This document shows positions 1 through 6,396 of a stretch of DNA of 10,509 nucleotides, piece by piece. Every line of letters starts with the position of its first letter. Position 1 is the stretch's first letter. The DNA comes from Candidatus Halarchaeoplasma halalkaliphilum (GTDB lineage Archaea > Thermoplasmatota > Thermoplasmata > Halarchaeoplasmatales > Halarchaeoplasmataceae), in NCBI GenBank assembly GCA_007133925.1, contig SLLU01000092.1:1-10509 (forward strand), written 5' to 3'. A program made the position numbers and the translations under genes. Under the pieces are notes generated by a model, which was given only the letters and a program-made list of their open reading frames with translations, made no database searches and was not told the DNA's origin.

Positions 1-395
1 ACAACGGTATATCTATCCCCTGGGGTTACGTGCTCTCTCTCATCCAGAAACAGGTGCATCTTACGGTGAGTTCCCAGCACATCACCAGATGGACCAACGA
101 GCACACCGGTATTGAATACTGCATCCCCGTCACACTCCGCCATGGAGAAGGCCGCATACAAACCATGTTCCCTTGCTGCACCCCCCAATGTTTTGGTGGT
201 GTCCCCCGGAATTGGTTCCGCCAGAGACCCCAGTACATCACCAGGCGAACCCGTTGTCAGGTACTCCGGTAGGCAGATCAGATCGGCACCCATTCCCGCA
301 GCCGAGGCCATGATCTCGCAGGCCCTGTCAAGATTCGAGTTCTTGTAACCGTTCTTAAGATCCGTTTGTGCGACCGCTGCTGTAAATCGTTTCAT
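1..395 (-). CDS. Nitrilase/carbon-nitrogen hydrolase family protein, N-terminal part (runs off left edge)
   Basis: An open frame begins at the ATG at 395 and continues to the window edge, giving the first 131 residues. The N-terminus MKRFTAAVAQTDLK is the usual first beta strand of the carbon-nitrogen hydrolase fold. The first catalytic residue, Glu44, lies in LPEY. The catalytic Lys112 lies in HRKMHLF, the family's typical HRK motif. The catalytic Cys would be expected about 30-35 residues later, outside the window. The family hydrolyses amides or nitriles (omega-amidase, N-carbamoyl-amine amidase, NAD synthetase glutaminase and others), and the substrate cannot be set from this half. The chosen start is supported by an AGGAG sequence at 406-410, 10 nt upstream, and a TATA-like box further up. 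It is transcribed in the same direction as the lipoprotein gene 100 nt upstream but seems to have its own promoter. Confidence 0.88.
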   Translation of the reverse strand, partial: MKRFTAAVAQTDLKNGYKNSNLDRACEIMASAAGMGADLICLPEYLTTGSPGDVLGSLAEPIPGDTTKTLGGAAREHGLYAAFSMAECDGDAVFNTGVLVGPSGDVLGTHRKMHLFLDEREHVTPGDRYTV

Positions 396-405
396 GTTAT
401 GCTAA

Positions 406-448
406 CTCCTTGTATTATTGCCAAGAAGGCCCGTGTTATAAAAAATAT
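406..448 (-). promoter_or_regulatory. Promoter and Shine-Dalgarno of the nitrilase-family gene
   Basis: Read on the minus strand, an ATATTTTTTATA box lies at 448-437 and an AGGAG at 410-406. A transcript starting about 26 nt after the box centre would begin near 416, giving a leader of about 20 nt that carries the AGGAG. This is one of only two genes here with a visible ribosome binding site. The box is a match by eye, not a scored motif. Confidence 0.5.
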
Positions 449-495
449 GTCGTGTTAAAGGAGGACGAAGGCTATGGATAAGATATCATAAAGTT

Positions 496-1053
496 TCACG
501 ACGGGCCGGAATCCGGTGGGTCCATAACCAAGGCATCCCGGGGCGGATAAAAGGCATCATCGGATAGTTCTCTATCGACAGTTACACCGGTAACTGCGAA
601 GGATATACTTTCTCCGGTATCCAGATCTGATTCCCTGAAGGTAAAGTCCACCGCACCTTCTTCTTGGATGTGGTCCACGATACCTTCTATCAGGATCCAG
701 GATTCAACGGCACTTTGTACTGCCTGAGTGCCCTTGAGCATAAACCATATCTCAAGGGGTTCTCCATCATAAATTTCGGTGTGTGAAAACTCGTAAAATG
801 CATTTTGAGCATCATTGTAAATGAACCTCGAGGGAGTACCATCATTGAGTTTTCCGTCCATTGAAAAATCGAATTCCGGAGTGTTCAGGTTCCTTGCCTT
901 TACATTGTAGTAGGCCGGAGAGCCCCCTCGTTCGCTGATGGTGAACTCCACACTGAGGATTTCTTCCACTCCGTTTTCATCGTTATCCGTGCATCCGGTG
1001 GTGGCCAGTACCAGAATGACCACCAGTAGGACCATGAACGAATTCCTTCTCAT
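496..1053 (-). CDS. Predicted membrane-anchored lipoprotein, unknown function
   Basis: This 185-residue protein begins MRRNSFMVLLVVILVLATTGC: two arginines, a hydrophobic stretch and a lipobox-like TTGC, so Cys21 is the likely lipid-anchored residue after signal cleavage. The mature part is acidic and looks rich in beta strand (runs such as EILSVEFTI and ISFAVTGVTV). It shows no motif that I recognise and ends in a Pro/Asp-rich tail. The frame stays open upstream to 1350, but that extension lies antisense to the transporter gene and would bury the signal peptide. The ATG at 1053 is therefore preferred, and a TATA-like box at 1083-1092 agrees with it. It is divergent from the GDT1-family transporter and may share its regulation, but a functional link is only inference. 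It is a real gene of unknown role, probably exposed on the outer face of the membrane. Confidence 0.75.
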   Translation of the reverse strand: MRRNSFMVLLVVILVLATTGCTDNDENGVEEILSVEFTISERGGSPAYYNVKARNLNTPEFDFSMDGKLNDGTPSRFIYNDAQNAFYEFSHTEIYDGEPLEIWFMLKGTQAVQSAVESWILIEGIVDHIQEEGAVDFTFRESDLDTGESISFAVTGVTVDRELSDDAFYPPRDALVMDPPDSGPS

Positions 1054-1058
1054 GTTAT

Positions 1059-1076
1059 ACCCCAAACCATTGGGGT
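1059..1076. promoter_or_regulatory. Perfect 7-bp palindrome between divergent genes (candidate operator)
   Basis: ACCCCAA and TTGGGGT are exact inverted repeats separated by the four bases ACCA. The element lies 6 nt upstream of the lipoprotein ATG (1053) and downstream of that gene's TATA-like box (1083-1092), so it would cover its transcription start. That is a common position for archaeal repressor sites. The transporter start lies on the other side. A short RNA hairpin is the alternative reading. Confidence 0.4.
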
Positions 1077-1082
1077 TCCTTC

Positions 1083-1092
1083 TTAATATAAT
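1083..1092 (-). promoter_or_regulatory. TATA-like box of the lipoprotein gene
   Basis: On the minus strand the sequence reads ATTATATTAA, centred about 35 nt before the ATG at 1053. Transcription would start near 1061 and give a leader of roughly 8 nt without a Shine-Dalgarno sequence. Confidence 0.45.
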
Positions 1093-1127
1093 TTGGCCCT
1101 GGTAAAGGAACCCCCGGGCCGGAAAAA

Positions 1128-1137
1128 GGTTATTAAC
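1128..1137 (+). promoter_or_regulatory. Weak TATA-like box of the GDT1-family gene
   Basis: GGTTATTAAC is centred about 26 nt before the ATG at 1159, which would give a leaderless transcript. The box is a poor match to the consensus. The stronger A/T tract at 1083-1094 could instead serve this gene, with a leader of about 45 nt. Confidence 0.35.
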
Positions 1138-1158
1138 CCATTGTCCGGATTCGGAGTC

Positions 1159-1728
1159 ATGTCCTGGCCTATGGTGATGGGGATTGCTTTCCTGCTGGTC
1201 GCCCTGGCGGAGTTCGGAGACAAGACACAGTTGATGACGGTGTCCCTTGCATCCCGGTACGACAAGATCCCAGTGTTCTGGGGTGTGTTCCTGGGCATGT
1301 CCCTGGTGACCGTGATGGGTGTGATAGTGGGCACCATACTGTATTCCCACGTACCCCTCACCCCTCTGAAGATAATCGCTGCTGCCATATTCATATTATT
1401 CGGTATCCATAGCATACTGTCCGATGACGATGATAAGTTGGATAACATGAAGGATAGCCACGTATTCCGGAATTCCTTCGTACTCTCGTCCGTGGCCGAG
1501 TTGGGGGACAAAACACAGTTCGCTGTCATCGCCCTCACGGCACGTTATGCGGCACCCGTACCCGTCCTGGTGGGCTCTCTGGCAGGACTGGCACTGGTCA
1601 TAGGTTTGGGGGTTTTGTTAGGCTGGAAACTATCGCAACACGTAGAGAAGGGGAAGATCAAAATCGGCACTGCAGTGCTTTTCATTGCCATAGGTACCCT
1701 GTTCTTCGTGGAAGCGGTCCTGATGTGA
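1159..1728 (+). CDS. GDT1/TMEM165/UPF0016 family divalent cation transporter
   Basis: This 189-residue membrane protein consists of two homologous halves. Each carries the family signature E-x-G-D-K-T-Q in a transmembrane helix: Glu18-Phe-Gly-Asp21-Lys-Thr and Glu114-Leu-Gly-Asp117-Lys-Thr. The acidic residues of these motifs are the proposed cation ligands. The helices fall into two sets of three, joined by a short acidic loop near residues 87-100 (SDDDDKLDN). Characterised relatives move Mn2+ or Ca2+, for example bacterial MneA and Mnx and yeast Gdt1, so Mn2+ export or Ca2+ exchange is likely; the ion is not decided by sequence. The frame is open from a TTG at 1093, but the hydrophilic extension is atypical and the ATG at 1159 starts just before helix 1, so it is preferred. 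The gene is divergent from the lipoprotein and convergent with the large GLUG protein, only 9 nt apart. Confidence 0.9.
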   Translation: MSWPMVMGIAFLLVALAEFGDKTQLMTVSLASRYDKIPVFWGVFLGMSLVTVMGVIVGTILYSHVPLTPLKIIAAAIFILFGIHSILSDDDDKLDNMKDSHVFRNSFVLSSVAELGDKTQFAVIALTARYAAPVPVLVGSLAGLALVIGLGVLLGWKLSQHVEKGKIKIGTAVLFIAIGTLFFVEAVLM

Positions 1729-1737
1729 GTCATGACC

Positions 1738-4700
1738 TCATATCTCATCCACGAGTTCCTCGAACCCGTCTTCGGTTTCATCCACCTCGATGTTAAGTTC
1801 ATCGGGACCATATACTTTGGGGGGTTTGGACTTCATGGGATTCTTGTAGAGGTAATAGATCAGAGCCAGTGAAACCAGTGCTATGCCCGCCACCGGTATC
1901 ATCCAAAGCCGGAAGAAACTTCCGGAAGGTGAACTTTCTTCTACCACAACGGTTTCCGAGATCCCCTGGAACTCGATAACATAGACCCCCGGTTCCGTAA
2001 AGATGTGATGGAAGGTGTATTCCGCACTTGAATCTCCCGGTATCAGAAGGGAATAGATCAATTCCTCATCCATGAGCACGTCCACGGACCCTTCCCTTCG
2101 ACCGCGGTTGTGACCCTTGACGGAGATTGTTATCTGCAGTGGCGGCTGGCCCTCCAGTGGTGTCACCATCAGCTCCAGGTTATCAGGAGCGAACAGGTAT
2201 GATTCGAAGTGGGCAGTGAGGCTCTTATTACCGTCCATGAGGATGGATATGTTTTCCGTGTGCTCCATTCCCGGAGGTACATCACCGCTCCAATGGCTGA
2301 AACGCCAGCCCTCGTCGGGAGCGGCGGTGACGTTCACCTCATCCCCGTAAAGATAGGTATGACCACCTTCGGAGGGGATCGTGGTACCGTCCCCTTCTCT
2401 TTTGATGTTCAAAGTGTACTCATCGAGTACGAAATGGGCGGTCAAGTTCTTATGGCCGTCCATGAATAGGCTGGTCTCGTTGCCCTTATCTCCCGCTTCG
2501 GGCACATCACCGGTCCAGTGGCTGAACGACCAACCTTGATCCGGTACCGCCATCACCGTTACCTCGGTACCATACGGGTACCAGTTGATACCCTCTTCCG
2601 GATATGTACTGCCGTTCCCTTCCACAGATATGTTGAGTTGAAAATTCAGTAACCCAAAGGACGCCCTTATGGAACTATCGCCATCCATCACCAGGGTTAT
2701 CTCCGGATCGAACCTTTGCTGAGAAGGTACATCACCGGTCCATCTGTTGAAGTACCACCCTTCCGCAGGCACGGCTATCACGGTTACTTCGGTACCATAG
2801 AGATAGGTGTGAGTGCCCACATCGGGGTCGATGGCCCCTTCACCGTTGATGTTAACGGTGAGGGTATGATAGAGTCGTTGGAAATGAGCGGTGAGTGTCT
2901 TGTCACCGTCCATCACCATGGTGATCTCGTGGTTTTCCTCTTCACCTTCGGGCACATCGCCGGTCCAGTGGCTGAAGTACCACCCTTCGTCAGGGGTTGC
3001 CGTTAGTGTTACTTCGGTACCATGCGGATAAGTATGTCCAGGGGGGTCATAGTCAACTTTACCGTTACCAGTGATATGTACTTCTAAAACTAAGCCTTTC
3101 CAGCTAAAGAAGGGGTACGTTTCTGCTTGAACCATATTCCAGATGGTTTCGATATCACGATCGGCTGTGCTGTCAACCGTGGCGATATCCCAACCTGCAT
3201 CGCTAAAGGTTGTTATGTCCATCATCTCTGGGGTAGTCTTGCCTTCGCCACCCCCACTTTCGGATTGACCGGAAGTTTCGACATCCCAGAAGCTATCATA
3301 AACCCATTCGCCGTCATAGCCTATCAGTCCTCCTACATGTTCATCTCCGCTAACGTGTCCAACCGAATAAGTGCGATAAATTGAGCTAGATCCCCATCCC
3401 ACAAGGCCACCTACATTCATACTACCACTTACATCACCTGTTGCATAGGAGTCGGAAAGAGATAAAGTCGTATGTTTACCTATAAGTCCGCCAACGCTCT
3501 CATCACCGACCACGTTCCCTGTGGCATAGGATGTATCAACATATAACCAATTCTCTCCTATCAACCCACCTACGAATTTAACACCGGTAACATCACCCGT
3601 TGCATAGGTATTTGAAACCGGCCCGTTAATGCGATTCCAATAATTCCATCCGATAAGACCTCCAACATAATCTCTGCCCGTAACATCACCCGTTGCATAT
3701 GAATCGATCACCGGGCGGTCCCAGTTTGATCCCACCAGGCCACCAACATAATCTATACCTGTAACGTCTCCCGTGGAAAAGGAACCGAAGATTTCACCGT
3801 GTCCCAGATACCCCACAAGACCACCTACCAATCGGTCACCGTCCACGCTTCCCGTTGCATACGAGTTCTCTACCGTGCCGTAAATGTTCACTCCAACGAG
3901 CCCACCCACCCATCGGTCACCGTTCACGGTTCCCTTTACATACGAGGTCTCAACCGTGCCGAAATAGTTCATTCCTATTAGCCCGCCTAATCCGCTCCCT
4001 CCAATAATATCACCCTCCACATAGGAATTGGATATCACTCCATTACCGTAATAATACCCTGCCAACCCCCCCGTATAATTACCTCCGTGTATACTCACAT
4101 TTTTTAGACCGATGTTGACAATCTCCTCGGCAATTGCGTATCCGAACATACCTAAGTGTTCTACAAAGGGTAAATCGATGTATAGATTGTGGATCGTACG
4201 GTTGTTACCATTGAAGTCGGCAGCGAGATATGGAATATACAATCCGGGTGCAATGGTGAGGTCTATGTCATCAGAGAGTATAAATTTGTATCTGTCCACA
4301 TCAGCAAATCCCAGCAAATCTCGAATGCCCTCGACTTCACTTATCTCGTAATGTTCTCCGGTCGGTACGATGGTATCGCTGTAATCGGATATATCAAGGG
4401 ATAAACCGTTGTTGAACCAATCTTGATACTGTTCATCATAAAGACCTCCGATGGTCAGATGATGTCCGTCATTGATCAACACTTCGTCGATGTTGTAATG
4501 GGAGTTGGACACCCTACCACCTACTACGGATCCAAGAAGTCCTCCAACACCGCTGTTACCCCATACGTTTGCTGTGCTGTAGGAATTCTCCACCGTGGAC
4601 CCCCAGGCGTGCCTTCCCACTAGTCCACCTACTATGTGGTCTCCATTTATGCTACCCGAAACATAAGAGTTTAACACACTACCACCACCTGAATTATCAC

Positions 4701-5448
4701 CAATGAGTCCGCCCATTCTAGAACCACCGGTTATATTACCCGTTACATATGAGTTATTCACCATCCCAAAAGATCTGGATCCCAAAAATCCACCAACGTT
4801 ATTGTTCCCATACACATCTCCTATTGAAAATGAGTTGGATATATTACTTCCATAGCTCCTCCCAACGAACCCACCTACATCTTCATCACCGCGTACGTGA
4901 CCATTGGTGTGCAGGTTAGATAGTGAACTGAGCCTGCTGTATCCCACGAATCCGCCTACACTAACACCCCCGGTGATGTTGTTGTTTATCAACCCCAGAT
5001 TCTTCAAAACCGCGCCGTCTCCGGCATGTGCGAACAAGCCTACGTATTCGGTATCCCGACGGTTGATGTACAATCCTGTTATGGTGTGATTCATACCGTA
5101 AAGGCTACCTTTAAAATGACCATCTGGTTGATGCCATTCACCGTAACCGATAGGCTCAAATCCCTCGAACCTTTCCCCTGTTTCATTCCAATTCCACTCC
5201 CTCGTCTCACTGGCATCTATGTCGTTGGCCAGGGCATAGTGTGCATTCAGATCGTTGTTCATGGCCTGCAGATCATACACGTCGTATATCATGTACGGGT
5301 CGTCCTCGGTACCGCTGCCCCTATGAAAAGATGGTATCTCACCATCACTTGCCATGCCGGGACTTTCTTGGGACCATATCGCTTCACCCGAGGCCATGCT
5401 CAAAAGCAGGACCACCATACAGACCATCGCTCCCTTTCTAAGCATCAT
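1738..5448 (-). CDS. Large membrane-anchored surface protein with GLUG repeats and InlB-type B-repeats
   Basis: A 1236-residue secreted protein. Residues 1-26 form a signal peptide (hydrophobic core 8-20). Residues 46-133 are a lead-in module (GTEDDPYMIYDVYDLQAM, a typical entry to GLUG solenoids), followed by seven GLUG-type repeats (136-318). A second lead-in (about 364-428, EISEVEGIRDLLGFADVD) precedes eleven more repeats (430-725), whose core is VGGL(I/V)G followed by SYATGDVTG. Residues 738-785 are the usual GLUG closing segment. Four B-repeats of the InlB/listeria type follow (about 786-857, 859-932, 935-1006, 1009-1082), each with HTYxYGTEVT, GW(Y/S)FSHWTGDVP and MDGxKxLTAHF. Next come an Ig/CARDB-like domain (1084-1170), one membrane helix (1178-1201) and an acidic tail. 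The protein should be anchored by its C-terminus with a long beta-rich ectodomain. Many N-x-S/T sequons suit archaeal N-glycosylation. Adhesion or cell-surface binding is inferred; ligand unknown. Confidence 0.9.
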   Translation of the reverse strand: MMLRKGAMVCMVVLLLSMASGEAIWSQESPGMASDGEIPSFHRGSGTEDDPYMIYDVYDLQAMNNDLNAHYALANDIDASETREWNWNETGERFEGFEPIGYGEWHQPDGHFKGSLYGMNHTITGLYINRRDTEYVGLFAHAGDGAVLKNLGLINNNITGGVSVGGFVGYSRLSSLSNLHTNGHVRGDEDVGGFVGRSYGSNISNSFSIGDVYGNNNVGGFLGSRSFGMVNNSYVTGNITGGSRMGGLIGDNSGGGSVLNSYVSGSINGDHIVGGLVGRHAWGSTVENSYSTANVWGNSGVGGLLGSVVGGRVSNSHYNIDEVLINDGHHLTIGGLYDEQYQDWFNNGLSLDISDYSDTIVPTGEHYEISEVEGIRDLLGFADVDRYKFILSDDIDLTIAPGLYIPYLAADFNGNNRTIHNLYIDLPFVEHLGMFGYAIAEEIVNIGLKNVSIHGGNYTGGLAGYYYGNGVISNSYVEGDIIGGSGLGGLIGMNYFGTVETSYVKGTVNGDRWVGGLVGVNIYGTVENSYATGSVDGDRLVGGLVGYLGHGEIFGSFSTGDVTGIDYVGGLVGSNWDRPVIDSYATGDVTGRDYVGGLIGWNYWNRINGPVSNTYATGDVTGVKFVGGLIGENWLYVDTSYATGNVVGDESVGGLIGKHTTLSLSDSYATGDVSGSMNVGGLVGWGSSSIYRTYSVGHVSGDEHVGGLIGYDGEWVYDSFWDVETSGQSESGGGEGKTTPEMMDITTFSDAGWDIATVDSTADRDIETIWNMVQAETYPFFSWKGLVLEVHITGNGKVDYDPPGHTYPHGTEVTLTATPDEGWYFSHWTGDVPEGEEENHEITMVMDGDKTLTAHFQRLYHTLTVNINGEGAIDPDVGTHTYLYGTEVTVIAVPAEGWYFNRWTGDVPSQQRFDPEITLVMDGDSSIRASFGLLNFQLNISVEGNGSTYPEEGINWYPYGTEVTVMAVPDQGWSFSHWTGDVPEAGDKGNETSLFMDGHKNLTAHFVLDEYTLNIKREGDGTTIPSEGGHTYLYGDEVNVTAAPDEGWRFSHWSGDVPPGMEHTENISILMDGNKSLTAHFESYLFAPDNLELMVTPLEGQPPLQITISVKGHNRGRREGSVDVLMDEELIYSLLIPGDSSAEYTFHHIFTEPGVYVIEFQGISETVVVEESSPSGSFFRLWMIPVAGIALVSLALIYYLYKNPMKSKPPKVYGPDELNIEVDETEDGFEELVDEI
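2203..3093 (-). repeat. Four tandem InlB-type B-repeat units within the surface protein
   Basis: Four units of about 72-75 codons (residues 786-1082) share GTEVT, GWxFxxWTGDVP and a closing MDGxxxLTAHF. They are clearly homologous but diverged. These domains are common spacers in bacterial and archaeal surface proteins. Confidence 0.85.
3274..4161 (-). repeat. Second GLUG repeat array (11 units)
   Basis: Residues 430-725 contain eleven units of about 24-31 codons built on VGGLIG plus SYATGDVTG. Neighbouring units are close at DNA level: the 20-base string at 3587-3606 recurs exactly at 3680-3699, which suggests recent unit duplication or conversion. Confidence 0.85.
4495..5043 (-). repeat. 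First GLUG repeat array (7 units)
   Basis: Residues 136-318 contain seven units that begin VGGF(V/L)G or MGGLIG. They are more diverged than the second array and end in a non-repeat segment (YNIDEVLINDGHHLTIGGL) that leads to the second lead-in module. Confidence 0.82.
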
Positions 5449-5473
5449 CGTATATCAATCCATTCGGCCGTAT

Positions 5474-5483
5474 GAATAATTTT
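5474..5483 (-). promoter_or_regulatory. TATA-like box of the surface-protein gene
   Basis: AAAATTATTC on the minus strand is centred about 30 nt before the ATG at 5448, which predicts a leaderless or nearly leaderless mRNA. No Shine-Dalgarno sequence precedes the start. Confidence 0.4.
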
Positions 5484-5551
5484 CGCATTCGTCTGTGATA
5501 AACGGAATCATCAACCGATCCAGATCAGTTTCCCCCCTTCCCGCCTGAAAT

Positions 5552-5559
5552 GTTTATTA
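5552..5559 (+). promoter_or_regulatory. TATA-like box of the Nudix gene
   Basis: GTTTATTA is centred 27 nt before the ATG at 5583. It overlaps the more upstream ATG at 5550, so that upstream codon is probably not transcribed. Confidence 0.5.
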
Positions 5560-5582
5560 GTCATAAGGTGCATGCAAGGACC

Positions 5583-6125
5583 ATGCCCAGGTGGAAAACA
5601 AAGGGTTCCAGGAAGATCGGCGAATCGACCCTGTTCGTCATGAAGGAGGATGAGGTGGTCATGCCCGGAGGAACAGAGAAGACTTACACGGTCATAGACT
5701 TCCCGGACTTCGCCGGTGTCCTACCGGTGTACCGGGACCAGTTCGTAATGGTGAGTAATTACCGCTATCCCGTGGACCAGCATGTAATAGAGATACCCGC
5801 GGGGTTGATAGATCCGGGAGAAGAACCCCTGGAAACCGCCCGGAGGGAGCTGGAAGAGGAAACCGGATTTCTTTTGAAGGATCCCGTTGAACTGTGTACC
5901 TACAATCCCGTGGCCAGCCTCAACGTCCAGGTGGCCCATTTGTACATGGGAAGGGGAGAAAGGGGTGGTAGAAAAAAGCTGGACGACGGCGAGGACATGG
6001 AAGTGTGCTTGATGGATATTCGTGAGGTCTATGATATGCTGGAGAGGGGAGAGTTGAAACATCCCCATACCATGATTGCACTTTTCTTCGCTCGCCCCAT
6101 CCTCCAGGATGAGGGTTTACTGTGA
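5583..6125 (+). CDS. Nudix hydrolase, ADP-ribose pyrophosphatase-like
   Basis: A 180-residue protein with a perfect Nudix box at residues 74-96: G-x5-E-x7-R-E-L-x-E-E-x-G-F (Gly74, Glu80, Arg88, Glu89, Glu92, Glu93, Gly95), the site that binds catalytic Mg2+ or Mn2+. The preceding VIEIPAGLID and the downstream CTYNPVAS resemble ADP-ribose pyrophosphatases (NudF/ADPRase type), which cleave ADP-ribose to AMP and ribose 5-phosphate. Related sugar-nucleotide or NADH substrates remain possible. The length is usual for the family. The frame is open from an ATG at 5550, but that codon overlaps the TATA-like box; the ATG at 5583 lies where transcription should start and is preferred. The stop is 2 nt from the 3' end of the convergent tRNA-Arg gene. 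Confidence 0.9.
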   Translation: MPRWKTKGSRKIGESTLFVMKEDEVVMPGGTEKTYTVIDFPDFAGVLPVYRDQFVMVSNYRYPVDQHVIEIPAGLIDPGEEPLETARRELEEETGFLLKDPVELCTYNPVASLNVQVAHLYMGRGERGGRKKLDDGEDMEVCLMDIREVYDMLERGELKHPHTMIALFFARPILQDEGLL

Positions 6126-6127
6126 AA

Positions 6128-6199
6128 CGGGCTCATGGGGATTCGAACCCCAGTTTTCGGCTCCGAAGGCCGAAAGGATATCCACTACCCTATGAGCCC
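6128..6199 (-). tRNA. tRNA-Arg (anticodon TCG)
   Basis: The minus strand folds into a 72-nt cloverleaf. It has a 7-bp acceptor GGGCTCA/TGAGCCC, a D arm with the TAGTGGATA loop, an anticodon stem TCGGC/GCCGA with loop CTTCGGA (anticodon positions 34-36 are TCG, reading CGA), a 4-nt variable region, and a T arm TGGGG-TTCGAAT-CCCCA with discriminator G. No intron and no encoded CCA. The T13-T22 position of the D stem is unpaired. It lies 12 nt downstream of tRNA-Gln and is probably cotranscribed with it. Confidence 0.93.
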
Positions 6200-6211
6200 C
6201 TGGTGAAAAAG

Positions 6212-6284
6212 TAGCCCCGGGCGGATTCGAACCGCCGTTGCCAGGTCCAGAGCCTCGCATGATTGACCGCTACATTACGGGGCT
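6212..6284 (-). tRNA. tRNA-Gln (anticodon CTG)
   Basis: A 73-nt cloverleaf on the minus strand with a fully paired acceptor AGCCCCG/CGGGGCT, a T arm GGCGG-TTCGAAT-CCGCC and discriminator A. The anticodon loop CTCTGGA gives anticodon CTG. The A1-U72 pair is the archaeal tRNA-Gln identity recognised by the GatDE transamidation route. The anticodon stem CGAGG/CCTGG contains a G28-G42 mismatch. No intron or encoded CCA. It is first in a two-tRNA unit with tRNA-Arg. Confidence 0.92.
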
Positions 6285-6330
6285 GTTCCGTCCGCTTTTC
6301 GCGTCAAACAAAGCTGTAAAAAAAGATGGT

Positions 6331-6340
6331 GATATATAGC
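6331..6340 (-). promoter_or_regulatory. TATA box of the tRNA-Gln/tRNA-Arg unit
   Basis: GCTATATATC on the minus strand is centred about 50 nt before the tRNA-Gln 5' end, predicting a start near 6310 and a 5' leader of about 26 nt for RNase P to remove. It is a good archaeal TATA match. Confidence 0.6.
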
Positions 6341-6348
6341 TTTATCTT

Positions 6349-6361
6349 CTTTCCGGGAAAG
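6349..6361. repeat. Short palindrome between divergent promoters
   Basis: CTTTCC-G-GGAAAG is a perfect 6-bp inverted repeat with a 1-nt centre. It sits between the tRNA TATA box (6331-6340) and the TATA box of the small membrane protein (6364-6373). Its GGAAAG half is where a transcription factor B recognition element would lie for the rightward gene, so it may be promoter sequence rather than an operator. Confidence 0.35.
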
Positions 6362-6363
6362 TA

Positions 6364-6373
6364 TTTTTATATA
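6364..6373 (+). promoter_or_regulatory. TATA box of the 65-residue membrane protein gene
   Basis: TTTTTATATA is centred about 28 nt before the ATG at 6397, which predicts a leaderless transcript. This is one of the clearest TATA boxes in the window. Confidence 0.6.
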
Positions 6374-6396
6374 GTAGGTTTCACATATCCCCCTGT

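Noticed and set aside
1093..1158. TTG start at 1093 for the GDT1-family gene
   Set aside because: The added residues are hydrophilic and atypical for the family, which starts just before its first helix; the TATA-like box at 1128-1137 lies inside this stretch.
1100..1158. Mn2+-sensing yybP-ykoY riboswitch in front of the UPF0016-type transporter
   Set aside because: These transporters often have this riboswitch in bacteria, but the possible leader here is at most about 45 nt, far too short, and no matching stem pattern is visible.
1054..1350. N-terminal extension of the lipoprotein frame to 1350
   Set aside because: The extension is His/Gln-rich, antisense to the transporter gene, and would place the signal peptide about 100 residues inside the protein.
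3274..5043. CRISPR-like array from the regularly recurring DNA strings
   Set aside because: The strings are coding GLUG units in one continuous reading frame with variable spacing and diverged copies.
5026..5475. Plus-strand 149-codon open frame opposite the surface-protein start
   Set aside because: It is antisense to the signal peptide and lead-in region, its translation has no recognisable family character and no promoter signal was seen.
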